DNA of 5,964 nt, taken from positions 1 through 5,964 of the forward strand of contig DUEF01000387.1 in NCBI GenBank assembly GCA_011176555.1, read 5' to 3'. Shown piece after piece: positions 1 to 5,964 of this stretch. The notes beneath the pieces were generated by a model. That model was not told where the DNA came from, ran no database searches, and worked only from the letters and a program-made list of their open reading frames with translations. The first letter of the stretch is position 1, and each line of letters opens with the position of its first letter. A program made the position numbers and the translations under genes. Source of the DNA: Caldilineae bacterium (GTDB lineage: Bacteria; Chloroflexota; Anaerolineae; J102).

Positions 1-266
1 ACCTCCACAACCTGAGAGCGTTGCTCTCCAATGCGTCGCAGGCGTTGATCCTGGCCCCCGACGCCACCGAAACCGGCACCAATGCCCTGTTGTTACGTCC
101 TCCTGACTTGATCTCGCCCAGTTTCGGCCCCGGCAGTTTCCATCGACACTGCCTGCTGGCCCGGGCCGCGGGCGTCGAACCGATCATTTATCGCAGTCCC
201 TCACTGGCATTCGACATCGATCTCCCCTCCGATCTGGAACATCTCTCCACTTTTGCAATCCTATGA
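1..266 (+). CDS. cofC: 2-phospho-L-lactate (or phosphoenolpyruvate) guanylyltransferase, 3' end only
   Basis: This is the C-terminal part of the enzyme that transfers GMP from GTP to a three-carbon phospho-acid during cytoplasmic coenzyme F420 biosynthesis. The frame is open to the left edge, with the first full codon at position 3, so the N-terminal nucleotide-binding half lies outside the window. The visible 88 or so residues carry the family's late signature: GTNALLLRPP (about 75-104), then PSFGPGSFHRH (117-149), then a closing segment FDIDLPSDLEHL. This block is very characteristic of CofC/FbiD. Whether the acceptor is 2-phospholactate, phosphoenolpyruvate or 3-phosphoglycerate cannot be read from this fragment. 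The stop TGA (264-266) overlaps the ATG of the next gene as ATGA, so the two are probably translationally coupled. A TTG at 21 is only an internal leucine codon, not the start. Confidence 0.9.
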   Translation, partial: LHNLRALLSNASQALILAPDATETGTNALLLRPPDLISPSFGPGSFHRHCLLARAAGVEPIIYRSPSLAFDIDLPSDLEHLSTFAIL

Positions 267-1879
267 CCGATATCCTCATTCAAAACGCCCGAATCTACAC
301 TCAGACTCCCGGCCAGTCCTGGGCGGAAGCCGTTCTCGTCCGGCAGGGCCGGGTTGTCGCCGTGGGCGATGTAGCGGAACTCCTGGAGTTGGCTCCCACC
401 GGCACGCCCACCGTCGATGTGGGTGGCCGCCTGGTCTTGCCTGGTTTCACCGATAGTCATATCCATTTTCACGATATGGCCCAACGCCGGGGGCAGGTGG
501 CGTTGTACGCGGCATCCAGTTTGGAGGACGCGCTCGCTCGCATCGCCCAACACGCCGCCGAGTTAGCGCCAGACGCCTGGGTGCTGGGCTATGGTTGGAA
601 TGAAAGCAGTTGGCCGGAGTCAAAATTCCCCACCCGCCATGATCTGGATTCGATCAGCGGCGGTCGCCCGGCCATCGTCTGGCGCACGGATCTGCATGTC
701 GCCGTGGCGAACAGCGCCGCGCTCAAGGTCGCAGGCATCGATCAAAACGCGCCTGATCCGCCTGCTGGCGTCATCGACCGGGACGCCAGCGGTCAGCCCA
801 CAGGCGTCTTGCGGGAACTGGCTATCAACCTGGTGCGGAGGGTCATTCCCCAACCCGATGAGGCCACAGCGGCGGCCAACCTGCGGGCCATCGCTGCGGA
901 TTTGCATCGTCTCGGCATTGTGGCTGTGCACGACCAGCGCATGAAGGACCACAATGAGGAGGGACGGCAGGCCCTGCGGTTGTACACGCGTTTACGTAAT
1001 CAGGGGCGATTGCCCTTGCGCATCGTCTGCAATGTCGAGGCGGCGAACATGGAGCACCTGATCGCGCTGGGCCTGGAGAGCGGGTTCGGGGATGAGTGGG
1101 TGCGGCTTGGCTTCATCAAGCTGTTTGCCGATGGCTCCCTGGGCGCTCGCACGGCCTGGATGTTGGCGCCCTACGAGGGCGATCCGGACAATCGCGGCAT
1201 GTATCTCACCCCGCCGGATGAAGTCGCCCGCGTGATTCAACGCGCACACCGTCACGGCCTGGCCATCTCGATCCATGCCATTGGCGACCGCGCAAATCGT
1301 GAGGTGTTGGATATTTTCGAAGAGACCCTGGCCGCGGGCAGTGAGCATCCGCCAGCCTTGCCGCACCGCATCGAGCATGTGCAGGCGCTCCAGCCAGAGG
1401 ATCAGTCCCGTTTGGCGGCGTTGGGTGTGGTGGCGTCGATGCAACCGCTTCACTGCACCGATGATCTGCCCAATACCGACCTGCTCTGGGGCGAGCGCGG
1501 TCGCAACGCTTATGCTTTTCGCTCCCTTCAGGCCGCGGGGACCACGCTCGCCTTCGGTTCCGACGCACCGGTGGCCAGTTTCAATCCCTGGTGGGGCATC
1601 CATGCCGCGGTCACCCGCCAGCGGGGTGATGGCGCCCCGCCCGGCGGATGGCATCCCGAACAACGTCTGAGTGTAGTCGAGGCAGTGGAAGCCTACACCC
1701 TGGGCGCGGCGAGGGCGATCGGCCAATCTCACCAGCAGGGCCGCATCGCCCCGGGCTACCTGGCCGATTTCATCGTCCTCGACCGGGATATTTTCACTTG
1801 CGACCCGGCGGAGATCAGGGATGTGCAGGTGGAGATGACGATCTTGGGCGGCGAGATCGTTTATCCAGAGATATCGTAA
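263..1879 (+). CDS. YtcJ/NfdA-family metal-dependent amidohydrolase
   Basis: This is a complete 538-residue hydrolase of the amidohydrolase superfamily (Amidohydro_3 group), which binds metal in a TIM barrel and hydrolyses C-N bonds; the group includes N-substituted formamide deformylase. Visible elements: an N-terminal beta-sandwich strand set (ILIQNARIYT, VLVRQGRVVAVGD), the metal motif PGFTDSHIHFHD with H66 and H68, the family pattern GYGWNESSWPESKFPTRHDLD (about 109-129), FIKLFADGSLGART with K286 as a likely metal-bridging lysine, SIHAIGDRAN with H338, HRIEHVQ with H368 and H372, and FGSDAPV with D434. All expected metal ligands appear present, and length is normal for the family (about 530-560). 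No signal peptide is evident, so it is probably cytoplasmic. The ATG overlaps the cofC stop and has no clear Shine-Dalgarno sequence, which favours coupled translation. The substrate is unknown; a link with F420 metabolism is suggested only by the coupling. The 3' end overlaps the convergent deacetylase gene by 19 bp. Confidence 0.93.
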   Translation: MTDILIQNARIYTQTPGQSWAEAVLVRQGRVVAVGDVAELLELAPTGTPTVDVGGRLVLPGFTDSHIHFHDMAQRRGQVALYAASSLEDALARIAQHAAELAPDAWVLGYGWNESSWPESKFPTRHDLDSISGGRPAIVWRTDLHVAVANSAALKVAGIDQNAPDPPAGVIDRDASGQPTGVLRELAINLVRRVIPQPDEATAAANLRAIAADLHRLGIVAVHDQRMKDHNEEGRQALRLYTRLRNQGRLPLRIVCNVEAANMEHLIALGLESGFGDEWVRLGFIKLFADGSLGARTAWMLAPYEGDPDNRGMYLTPPDEVARVIQRAHRHGLAISIHAIGDRANREVLDIFEETLAAGSEHPPALPHRIEHVQALQPEDQSRLAALGVVASMQPLHCTDDLPNTDLLWGERGRNAYAFRSLQAAGTTLAFGSDAPVASFNPWWGIHAAVTRQRGDGAPPGGWHPEQRLSVVEAVEAYTLGAARAIGQSHQQGRIAPGYLADFIVLDRDIFTCDPAEIRDVQVEMTILGGEIVYPEIS

Positions 1880-2724
1880 TTTCCGGCGCGCAACACATCC
1901 CATAAAGGCGTGAAGTCGAAGTTGTCGAGCAACGTCTCCAGGCGACGGCGCATGACCGCGCCGATGTTGTGGTAGGTGATAAAGGTGTCCCCGCGCGAAA
2001 GCGGTAAACGGGGCGTGTCTGTGTCCAGCTCCCAGGGATGGAGGTAGATGACGATGGGGCCGCGTTTTTGGGCCTGGCGCAGACCGTGCAAAATGAGCGG
2101 CATGGGCATGACGCGCAGGTAGAAGCCGCCGCAGACCGGGATTGTCAGGGGGCCGGCCCGCCAGGCGGTCATCGGCCATTCCACGATGGGCGAGGTTGGA
2201 TCGGAATCGACCAGGTTGGGCGCGGGGCGGTAGGGCGCTGGTGGGACGTTGGGGACGCCGTAGAGCGGTGTGCGCAGGGGAAAGATGCTGGAATCGTAGC
2301 GGTAGCCATGTTGCGCCAACACATCCAGGGCCCAGGCTGTTGTAGGAGACAGGCTGAAGGTGGGAGCCCGAAAGCCGCGCGGTTTCACGCCCGGCAGGTG
2401 TCGCCCCACTATTTCGCTGAAACGGGCGAGTTCCGCATCGAATTGAGCTTCGCTCAAGTCCCACAGGGGGCGATGGCTGAAACTGTGACAGGCGATTTCA
2501 TGTCCTTCCTGCACGATGCGTTGCACCAGGGCCGGGTGCGATTCGATGATCTCGCCGACGACAAAGAAGGTGGCTCTCACTCCGCGCTTGGCCAGCAGAT
2601 CGAGCAAGGGTAGGGTGGCCGGGAGTACGCGATCATCGGCCGAGCGACGATCGATGCGTTTGCGCAATAGCTCGGCGTGCCAGTAGGATTCGAGATCGAT
2701 GGAGAGGGCGGCGGCGCGCGTCAT
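1861..2724 (-). CDS. NodB-fold polysaccharide deacetylase, DUF3473 (XrtA/PEP-CTERM locus) type
   Basis: This 287-residue protein probably removes N-acetyl groups from a surface or exported polysaccharide. Visible features in order: strand SIDLESYWH (8-16), holding the first catalytic aspartate D10; RATFFVVGEIIE (50-61); GHEIACHSFSH (74-84), with the metal-binding H80 and H84; RGFRAPTFSLS (116-126), with the motif-3 Arg; GYRYDSSIFP (140-149); GGFYLRVMPMPL (199-210); and IYLHPWELD (226-234), with H229 near the active site. The C-terminal block (YLHPWE to DNFDFTPLWDVL) matches the DUF3473 tail of deacetylases found in exosortase-linked exopolysaccharide loci. There is no signal peptide or membrane segment, which is usual in this subgroup. 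The start at 2724 is chosen because the domain begins right after it, a good ribosome site precedes it, and it forms an ATGA overlap with the glycosyltransferase stop. A longer in-frame opening upstream would run through that gene and is not credible. One oddity: the family's common DVED motif reads DLES here (S13). Confidence 0.93.
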   Translation of the reverse strand: MTRAAALSIDLESYWHAELLRKRIDRRSADDRVLPATLPLLDLLAKRGVRATFFVVGEIIESHPALVQRIVQEGHEIACHSFSHRPLWDLSEAQFDAELARFSEIVGRHLPGVKPRGFRAPTFSLSPTTAWALDVLAQHGYRYDSSIFPLRTPLYGVPNVPPAPYRPAPNLVDSDPTSPIVEWPMTAWRAGPLTIPVCGGFYLRVMPMPLILHGLRQAQKRGPIVIYLHPWELDTDTPRLPLSRGDTFITYHNIGAVMRRRLETLLDNFDFTPLWDVLRAGNYDISG

Positions 2725-3509
2725 GCGGGGGATTTCTCCTCCCTTTGGTCGTCGAAATGACGGGTTGCGTTTCGTTGTGCGCCGGCGAGGGTGTGGTAGC
2801 GAAAATAGACGATGGCCATCGATAGCAGCATTTTGGGGATGTAGTACAGATTTTTGAAGATGCTGCCATGCATCGATACGCCGGAAATGCGTTCGTGCAT
2901 GGTGACGGGGACTTCCTGTACGCAAAAACCGGCGTAATGAAGCATGATGAGCGTGTCGGCGTCCGGGTAGTCGCTGGGATAGTCTTCCGTGGCCAGGAAT
3001 CCCATCACCTCGCCCGTCATGGCCTGAAACCCGGACGTGGCGTCTGTCACCGGCCGGCGGGTGAGATAACCGGCGATCGCGGCGAACATGCGCATGCCCA
3101 ACCGTCGCACCCACGAGGCGTGATAGGTCATTTCACCAATGAAGCGGGAACCGATAACGACGTCGCAGCCATCTTTTTGCACATGAGCTAAAAGATCGGG
3201 GACGTTGCGGGGATCGTGTTGACCATCGGCGTCCATAACGACGCCATACGCGTAACCGTGACGAGTGCCGAAGCGAAAGCCGGTCTGCACAGCGCCGCCA
3301 TAGCCGAGGTTGTTGGGCAGGCGCACGACAGTTGCGCCCAGTTGGCCGGCCACAGCGCTGGTGGCGTCAGCGGAATGGTCGTCGATGATCAGGATATCGG
3401 CGTCCGGAACGGCTTCGCGTACGGCGGGGAGGACGTGGGGCAAGTTTTCCGCTTCGTTATGAGCCGGGATGATGACAAGGACGGAGGGCATGGTGGGCGG
3501 TGACGTCAT
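2721..3509 (-). CDS. GT2 glycosyltransferase, dolichyl-phosphate-mannose-synthase-like
   Basis: This 262-residue enzyme belongs to GT family 2, in the group that moves a sugar from a nucleotide-sugar to a polyprenyl phosphate or to a lipid-linked glycan at the inner face of the membrane. Visible features: the nucleotide-binding start VLVIIPAHNEAENL (10-23), LIIDDHSADAT (40-50), the family segment NNLGYGGAVQTGF (66-78), the metal-binding DADGQHDP (93-100; DxD-like), VVIGSRF (117-123), a DATSGFQAM acceptor-site region, and near the end HERISGVSMHG followed by a hydrophobic stretch YYIPKMLLSMAIVYF. It has no separate C-terminal transmembrane pair, so it may attach peripherally through that stretch. 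The ATG at 3509 overlaps the kinase stop (ATGA). A second Met (residue 7, at 3491) directly before the domain is possible, but neither start has a clear ribosome site and the overlap favours the first. Donor and acceptor cannot be told from sequence. The downstream partner is a polysaccharide deacetylase, which suggests work on a surface glycan. Confidence 0.92.
   Translation of the reverse strand: MTSPPTMPSVLVIIPAHNEAENLPHVLPAVREAVPDADILIIDDHSADATSAVAGQLGATVVRLPNNLGYGGAVQTGFRFGTRHGYAYGVVMDADGQHDPRNVPDLLAHVQKDGCDVVIGSRFIGEMTYHASWVRRLGMRMFAAIAGYLTRRPVTDATSGFQAMTGEVMGFLATEDYPSDYPDADTLIMLHYAGFCVQEVPVTMHERISGVSMHGSIFKNLYYIPKMLLSMAIVYFRYHTLAGAQRNATRHFDDQREEKSPA
2736..2743 (-). promoter_or_regulatory. 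ribosome binding site of the deacetylase gene
   Basis: On the - strand this reads GGGAGGAG, ending 11 nt before the ATG at 2724. It lies inside the last codons of the glycosyltransferase gene and is the only strong Shine-Dalgarno sequence at any gene junction in the window. It supports the chosen start and suggests the deacetylase can be initiated on its own as well as by re-initiation at the ATGA overlap. Confidence 0.65.
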
Positions 3510-5734
3510 GCGCTAAGCGTAGCGCCGCGTTTTTCTTGGGGGAGCGTCGTGAAATCCAGGGCGCCGATGTCTGCGGCTTGCAGGTTTTTGGAAACGGTGA
3601 AATGGAAGGTCGCGCCTGCACGGGGATTGCTCTCGGCCCAGATCCGCCCGCCATGATGTTCGACGATGTGACGGCAGATGGTCAGGCCCAGCCCCGCGCC
3701 CTTGTACATCCGATTGGCGCCACCATCCACTTGATAAAAGCGATCGAAGATGCGTTCTGTTTCACCGGGTGCGATGCCAATGCCCGAATCCTGAACCGCC
3801 ATCTCCAGATAATCCTCCGCTTCGCGAGCGGTGATGATGACCTGGCCGTCGGCGGGCGTGAATTTGATGGCGTTGTCGATCAGGTTGGTGACCACTTGTT
3901 CCAGCCGCCAGGGATCGGCGGAGATGGTGGGCAGGTCTTCGGGCACTTGGTTGATGACGGTGACAGCGGAGGCGTCCGCCAGGGGGGCCAACTTATCGAC
4001 GACAGCTTCGGCCACGACCGGAATATCGACTGGCTGCAGGCGCAGGGTGATTTGGCCCGATTCCAAACGCGAGAATTCGAGCAGATCATCGATCATACGT
4101 TGCAAGTGATCTGTCTGCTGCTTGACGGTCTCCAGAAAATCGCGCTGGATGTCCGTCACCGGGCCGGTTTTGTTCATGAGGATGATGTCGACAAAGCCTT
4201 TGATGGAGTGCAGAGGGGTTTTCAACTCGTGGGAAACGACGGAGAGGAAGTTGGACTTCATGCGTTCCAGTTCTTTCTGGCTCGTTACATCGCGCAGTAC
4301 CGTAGCAATGCCTTGAAGATGAGCGCCCACGGTCAGAGGTGTGGCTAATGCCTGGTAAATGCGTTCGTTCTTGTTGGCCCCTGGCGCCAGTTCTATCTCG
4401 CGCATCATCGCTTCTCCCGACGCCGCGCGTATCTCCTCCAGCATGTCCAGAAAATCCTCGTGCCGCAAGATATTTTGGATGGGCGTTCCCGTTGGCGGTG
4501 GTGCGGGCAAGGCGAAAATGCGAACTGCGATGGGATTCATCAGCACCAGCCGCAGGTCGGCGTCGACAACGAGTACGCCGTCGCCGATCCCAGAGAGGAT
4601 GGTTTCGAGCTCCCGGCTTTTATCGGCCACGGTTTGATACAGTTGGGCGTTTTCGACCGCTGCTGCTGCAAAGTACGAGAAGGAATCGAGCAGTTGGCGC
4701 TGTCGTTCGGCGCCGAAGTCCGGGCGGTTGTCGGCCAGAAAGAGCGCTCCAATCGGTTCGCCGCGCATCACCAGCGGTAAGCACAGAAACATACTCATGC
4801 CCGTCGTCTCTTGCAATTGCCGGAATCCCAGGTTGTCTCCCTCGGCGCTGGCGATGACGTTCCCTTGTGCAAGGCGTTCGATTTCTTCGGCTGTGAGTTC
4901 GACCGTGAAGTCGAAGGGGGCGCTCTCCCCGCCCGTAGCGTTGGAATCGGCAATGCCGCGCAGTTCAGCGCCGGTGTGATCCAAGAGGGCGATAGCGGCG
5001 TACTGGGCGTCGGTGAGTGCGACCATGCGTCCTACCAGAACCTGCATGGTCGAGGAAAGGTCTAGCGTGGCGGCCAGCGCCCGCGCCACTTCTTGCAACG
5101 AGCGCAATTGTAGGACGCGGTCGCCCAGGTCGCCGGCTGTGCGTTGTAGCTGTCTGGTTTGCGCGTCCAGATCGGCCTCGCGGGTGGCCAGGGTGTTTTG
5201 CAGTTCGTATTGGCGTTGGCGCGTCTGCTGCAGGTGCTGGGCGGCGATGGCTGTGACGATAGCGCCCAAGAAGAGCACGCTGTAGCGTAGTAAAAACAGA
5301 GGGTCGGTCAAGAAGGAGAGGCTGGACGAGTGCAGCCAGAGCGTCAGGACATACAACGGGCCAATGGCGAATGCGCCAAACCAGATAATCCACGACCAGG
5401 ACAGATACAGGGCGGGCAGCAAGGTTTCCAGGATGAGCAGGGGCCAGAATGGTGAAATCAAACCGCCGCTAATGGTCAGCAGGTAGAGCGCTAATCCCAG
5501 GTCCAGGCCGTAGCCCAGGAGGTGCAACCCGGCGGCGTGGCGCTGCGCGCGATAAAGCGCCAGCAGATAAACGAGCGTTAGCGCCAGATAACCGGCGATA
5601 ACGATGCCTGCTTCGCCCCGAATGCTGGTGTGTGTGAGCCACAACGCAAAAAAAGTCGCTGCCAGCAAAATGGCTTTGTTGGCCAGTAACAGCGGGTGCC
5701 AGGCGTCAGGCGGGGCGGGGCGAGGAGGAGACAT
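3506..5734 (-). CDS. membrane sensor histidine kinase (6 TM - coiled coil - GAF - PAS - HisKA - HATPase)
   Basis: This 742-residue protein should autophosphorylate on histidine in response to a membrane or cytoplasmic signal and pass the phosphate to a response regulator, which is not in this window. Layout: about six hydrophobic segments (roughly 17-34, 43-61, 70-88, 95-110, 112-133, 147-165); a polar coiled coil rich in Gln, Arg and Leu (166-205); a GAF domain (about 207-365); a PAS domain (about 370-487, starting ELETILSGIGDGVLVVD and ending GIATVLRDVTSQKELE); HisKA with the H-box VVSHELKTPLHSIKGF (phosphoacceptor H502); and HATPase_c with the N-box LIDNAIKF (N621), G1 DSGIGI (649-654), F-box IFDRFYQVD and G2 GAGLGL (679-684). 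All catalytic boxes are intact. The membrane part carries GGLISPF (90-96), resembling the RegB quinone motif. The start at 5734 lies 2 nt after the TAA of the upstream gene and is followed at once by the first membrane segment. The frame stays open further upstream to the window edge, but those codons are out-of-frame reading of a Pro/Thr-rich tail. The stop overlaps the glycosyltransferase start. Confidence 0.93.
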   Translation of the reverse strand: MSPPRPAPPDAWHPLLLANKAILLAATFFALWLTHTSIRGEAGIVIAGYLALTLVYLLALYRAQRHAAGLHLLGYGLDLGLALYLLTISGGLISPFWPLLILETLLPALYLSWSWIIWFGAFAIGPLYVLTLWLHSSSLSFLTDPLFLLRYSVLFLGAIVTAIAAQHLQQTRQRQYELQNTLATREADLDAQTRQLQRTAGDLGDRVLQLRSLQEVARALAATLDLSSTMQVLVGRMVALTDAQYAAIALLDHTGAELRGIADSNATGGESAPFDFTVELTAEEIERLAQGNVIASAEGDNLGFRQLQETTGMSMFLCLPLVMRGEPIGALFLADNRPDFGAERQRQLLDSFSYFAAAAVENAQLYQTVADKSRELETILSGIGDGVLVVDADLRLVLMNPIAVRIFALPAPPPTGTPIQNILRHEDFLDMLEEIRAASGEAMMREIELAPGANKNERIYQALATPLTVGAHLQGIATVLRDVTSQKELERMKSNFLSVVSHELKTPLHSIKGFVDIILMNKTGPVTDIQRDFLETVKQQTDHLQRMIDDLLEFSRLESGQITLRLQPVDIPVVAEAVVDKLAPLADASAVTVINQVPEDLPTISADPWRLEQVVTNLIDNAIKFTPADGQVIITAREAEDYLEMAVQDSGIGIAPGETERIFDRFYQVDGGANRMYKGAGLGLTICRHIVEHHGGRIWAESNPRAGATFHFTVSKNLQAADIGALDFTTLPQEKRGATLSA

Positions 5735-5736
5735 GT

Positions 5737-5964
5737 TTATCTGTCGGGGGTGGGGGTTGGCGTTGCCACGGGTGTGTCTGTGGGGAGCGGGGTTGGGGTC
5801 GATGTGGGCGGCGGCGTCGCTGTGGGGGGCTGGGGATGGCCCGGCCACGATGACGGCCGCGGCCAAAAGCCAGCGCCCTGGCGACGAGGCCATCGCCAGC
5901 AAAGCGAAAGCGACAGCGCCCCAGGCCAGGGCGAGGACATCGTTATTCAAACTGCCGCCGATGA
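5737..5964 (-). CDS. 3' end of a membrane protein with a Pro/Thr-rich tail, probably frameshifted
   Basis: Two reading frames look like parts of one gene. From the window edge to about 5831 the frame shared with the kinase encodes plausible membrane protein: IGGSLNNDVLALAWGAVAF, then ALLAMASSPGRWLLAAAVIVAG, two hydrophobic stretches with ordinary residue use. After that the other frame encodes TATPPPTSTPTPLPTDTPVATPTPTPDR up to a TAA at 5739-5737, the kind of low-complexity tail common in Chloroflexota surface proteins. Removing one base from the six-C run (5829-5824 on the gene strand) joins them as PSPAPTATPPPTSTPTP. Upstream in its own frame the tail is Trp- and Arg-rich nonsense and meets a stop at 5949-5947, so a separate 67-residue gene starting at 5940 is unlikely and has no ribosome site. 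The segment NNDVLALAWGAVAFALLA faintly recalls polytopic glycosyltransferases of the GT39/DUF2142 kind, but this is weak. The function is unknown. The gene sits 2 nt before the kinase and is probably in the same operon. Confidence 0.6.
5782..5808 (+). other. possible G-quadruplex-forming sequence
   Basis: On the + strand four G runs (5782-5785, 5789-5792, 5795-5798, 5806-5808) are separated by loops of 3, 2 and 7 nt, which fits the usual G3+N1-7 pattern. Further G runs lie on both sides (5745-5756, 5824-5829). This strand is the template for the - strand operon, so any quadruplex would form in DNA, not in the mRNA. The G richness follows directly from the Pro codons of the tail it lies in, so it may have no role of its own. 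Confidence 0.35.

Noticed and set aside
992..2464. 490-codon open frame on the - strand opposite the amidohydrolase
   Set aside because: It has no recognisable domain, is rich in Arg, His and Pro, and runs across the 3' ends of two well-supported genes. It is a product of high GC content.
1861..3114. 417-codon in-frame extension of the deacetylase
   Set aside because: The added N-terminal part lies wholly inside the glycosyltransferase gene in another frame and resembles nothing. The start at 2724 has a ribosome site and an ATGA overlap.
3500..4348. 282-codon open frame on the + strand opposite the kinase
   Set aside because: It is antisense to the conserved HisKA and HATPase domains and has no domain or start signal of its own.
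5737..5940. Separate 67-residue protein ending in the Pro/Thr-rich tail
   Set aside because: Its first half is Trp/Arg/Ser-rich with no ribosome site, while the alternative frame over the same bases gives convincing membrane protein. A frameshift explains the region better.
3506..5950. One 814-residue protein starting at a TTG, with the upstream segment fused to the kinase
   Set aside because: The extra residues between the membrane stretch and the kinase Met are a His/Pro/Asn-rich reading of Pro/Thr-repeat codons in the wrong frame. The kinase has a good Met right before its first membrane segment, 2 nt after the neighbouring stop.
5733..5964. + strand ATG with a strong GAGGAGGAG upstream, open to the right edge
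   Set aside because: The apparent ribosome site is the complement of the kinase's first Ser-Pro-Pro-Arg codons, and the encoded peptide is Gly/Trp/Ala-rich without any known pattern. It could be revisited if the sequence to the right shows it continuing into a real domain.

Overview
This is a GC-rich, almost fully coding window from a bacterial chromosome. It holds two compact gene blocks that point at each other. The tail rich in Pro and Thr (PTATPPP/PTPTP type) at the right edge, a coenzyme F420 gene (cofC), a YtcJ-type amidohydrolase and tightly overlapped genes together suggest a Chloroflexota bacterium, perhaps Anaerolineae or Caldilineae. That assignment is an inference from style and gene content, not from a marker gene.

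Left block, + strand (1-1879): the 3' end of cofC, a guanylyltransferase of F420 biosynthesis, overlaps by ATGA with a complete 538-residue metal-dependent amidohydrolase of the YtcJ/NfdA family.

Right block, - strand, read from the right edge inwards (5964-1861): (a) the 3' end of an unidentified membrane protein with a Pro/Thr-rich tail, whose frame seems to be broken at a run of six G (C in the gene); (b) a 742-residue membrane histidine kinase laid out as six membrane segments, coiled coil, GAF, PAS, HisKA and HATPase; (c) a GT2 glycosyltransferase of the dolichyl-phosphate-mannose-synthase-like group; (d) a NodB-fold polysaccharide deacetylase of the DUF3473 type known from exopolysaccharide loci. 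The junctions are 2 nt apart (a-b) and 4-nt ATGA overlaps (b-c, c-d), so this is very probably one transcript. It joins a sensor kinase to two cell-envelope glycan enzymes. No response regulator, exosortase or polymerase is in view.

The two blocks meet tail to tail and share 19 bp (1861-1879), so there is no intergenic space for a terminator there. No stretch longer than about 20 bp is without a gene. I see no tRNA, rRNA, CRISPR array, insertion sequence or convincing promoter. The points most worth a second look are the apparent frameshift at 5824-5829, the RegB-like GGxxxPF motif in the kinase membrane domain, and the kinase-glycosyltransferase-deacetylase operon itself.
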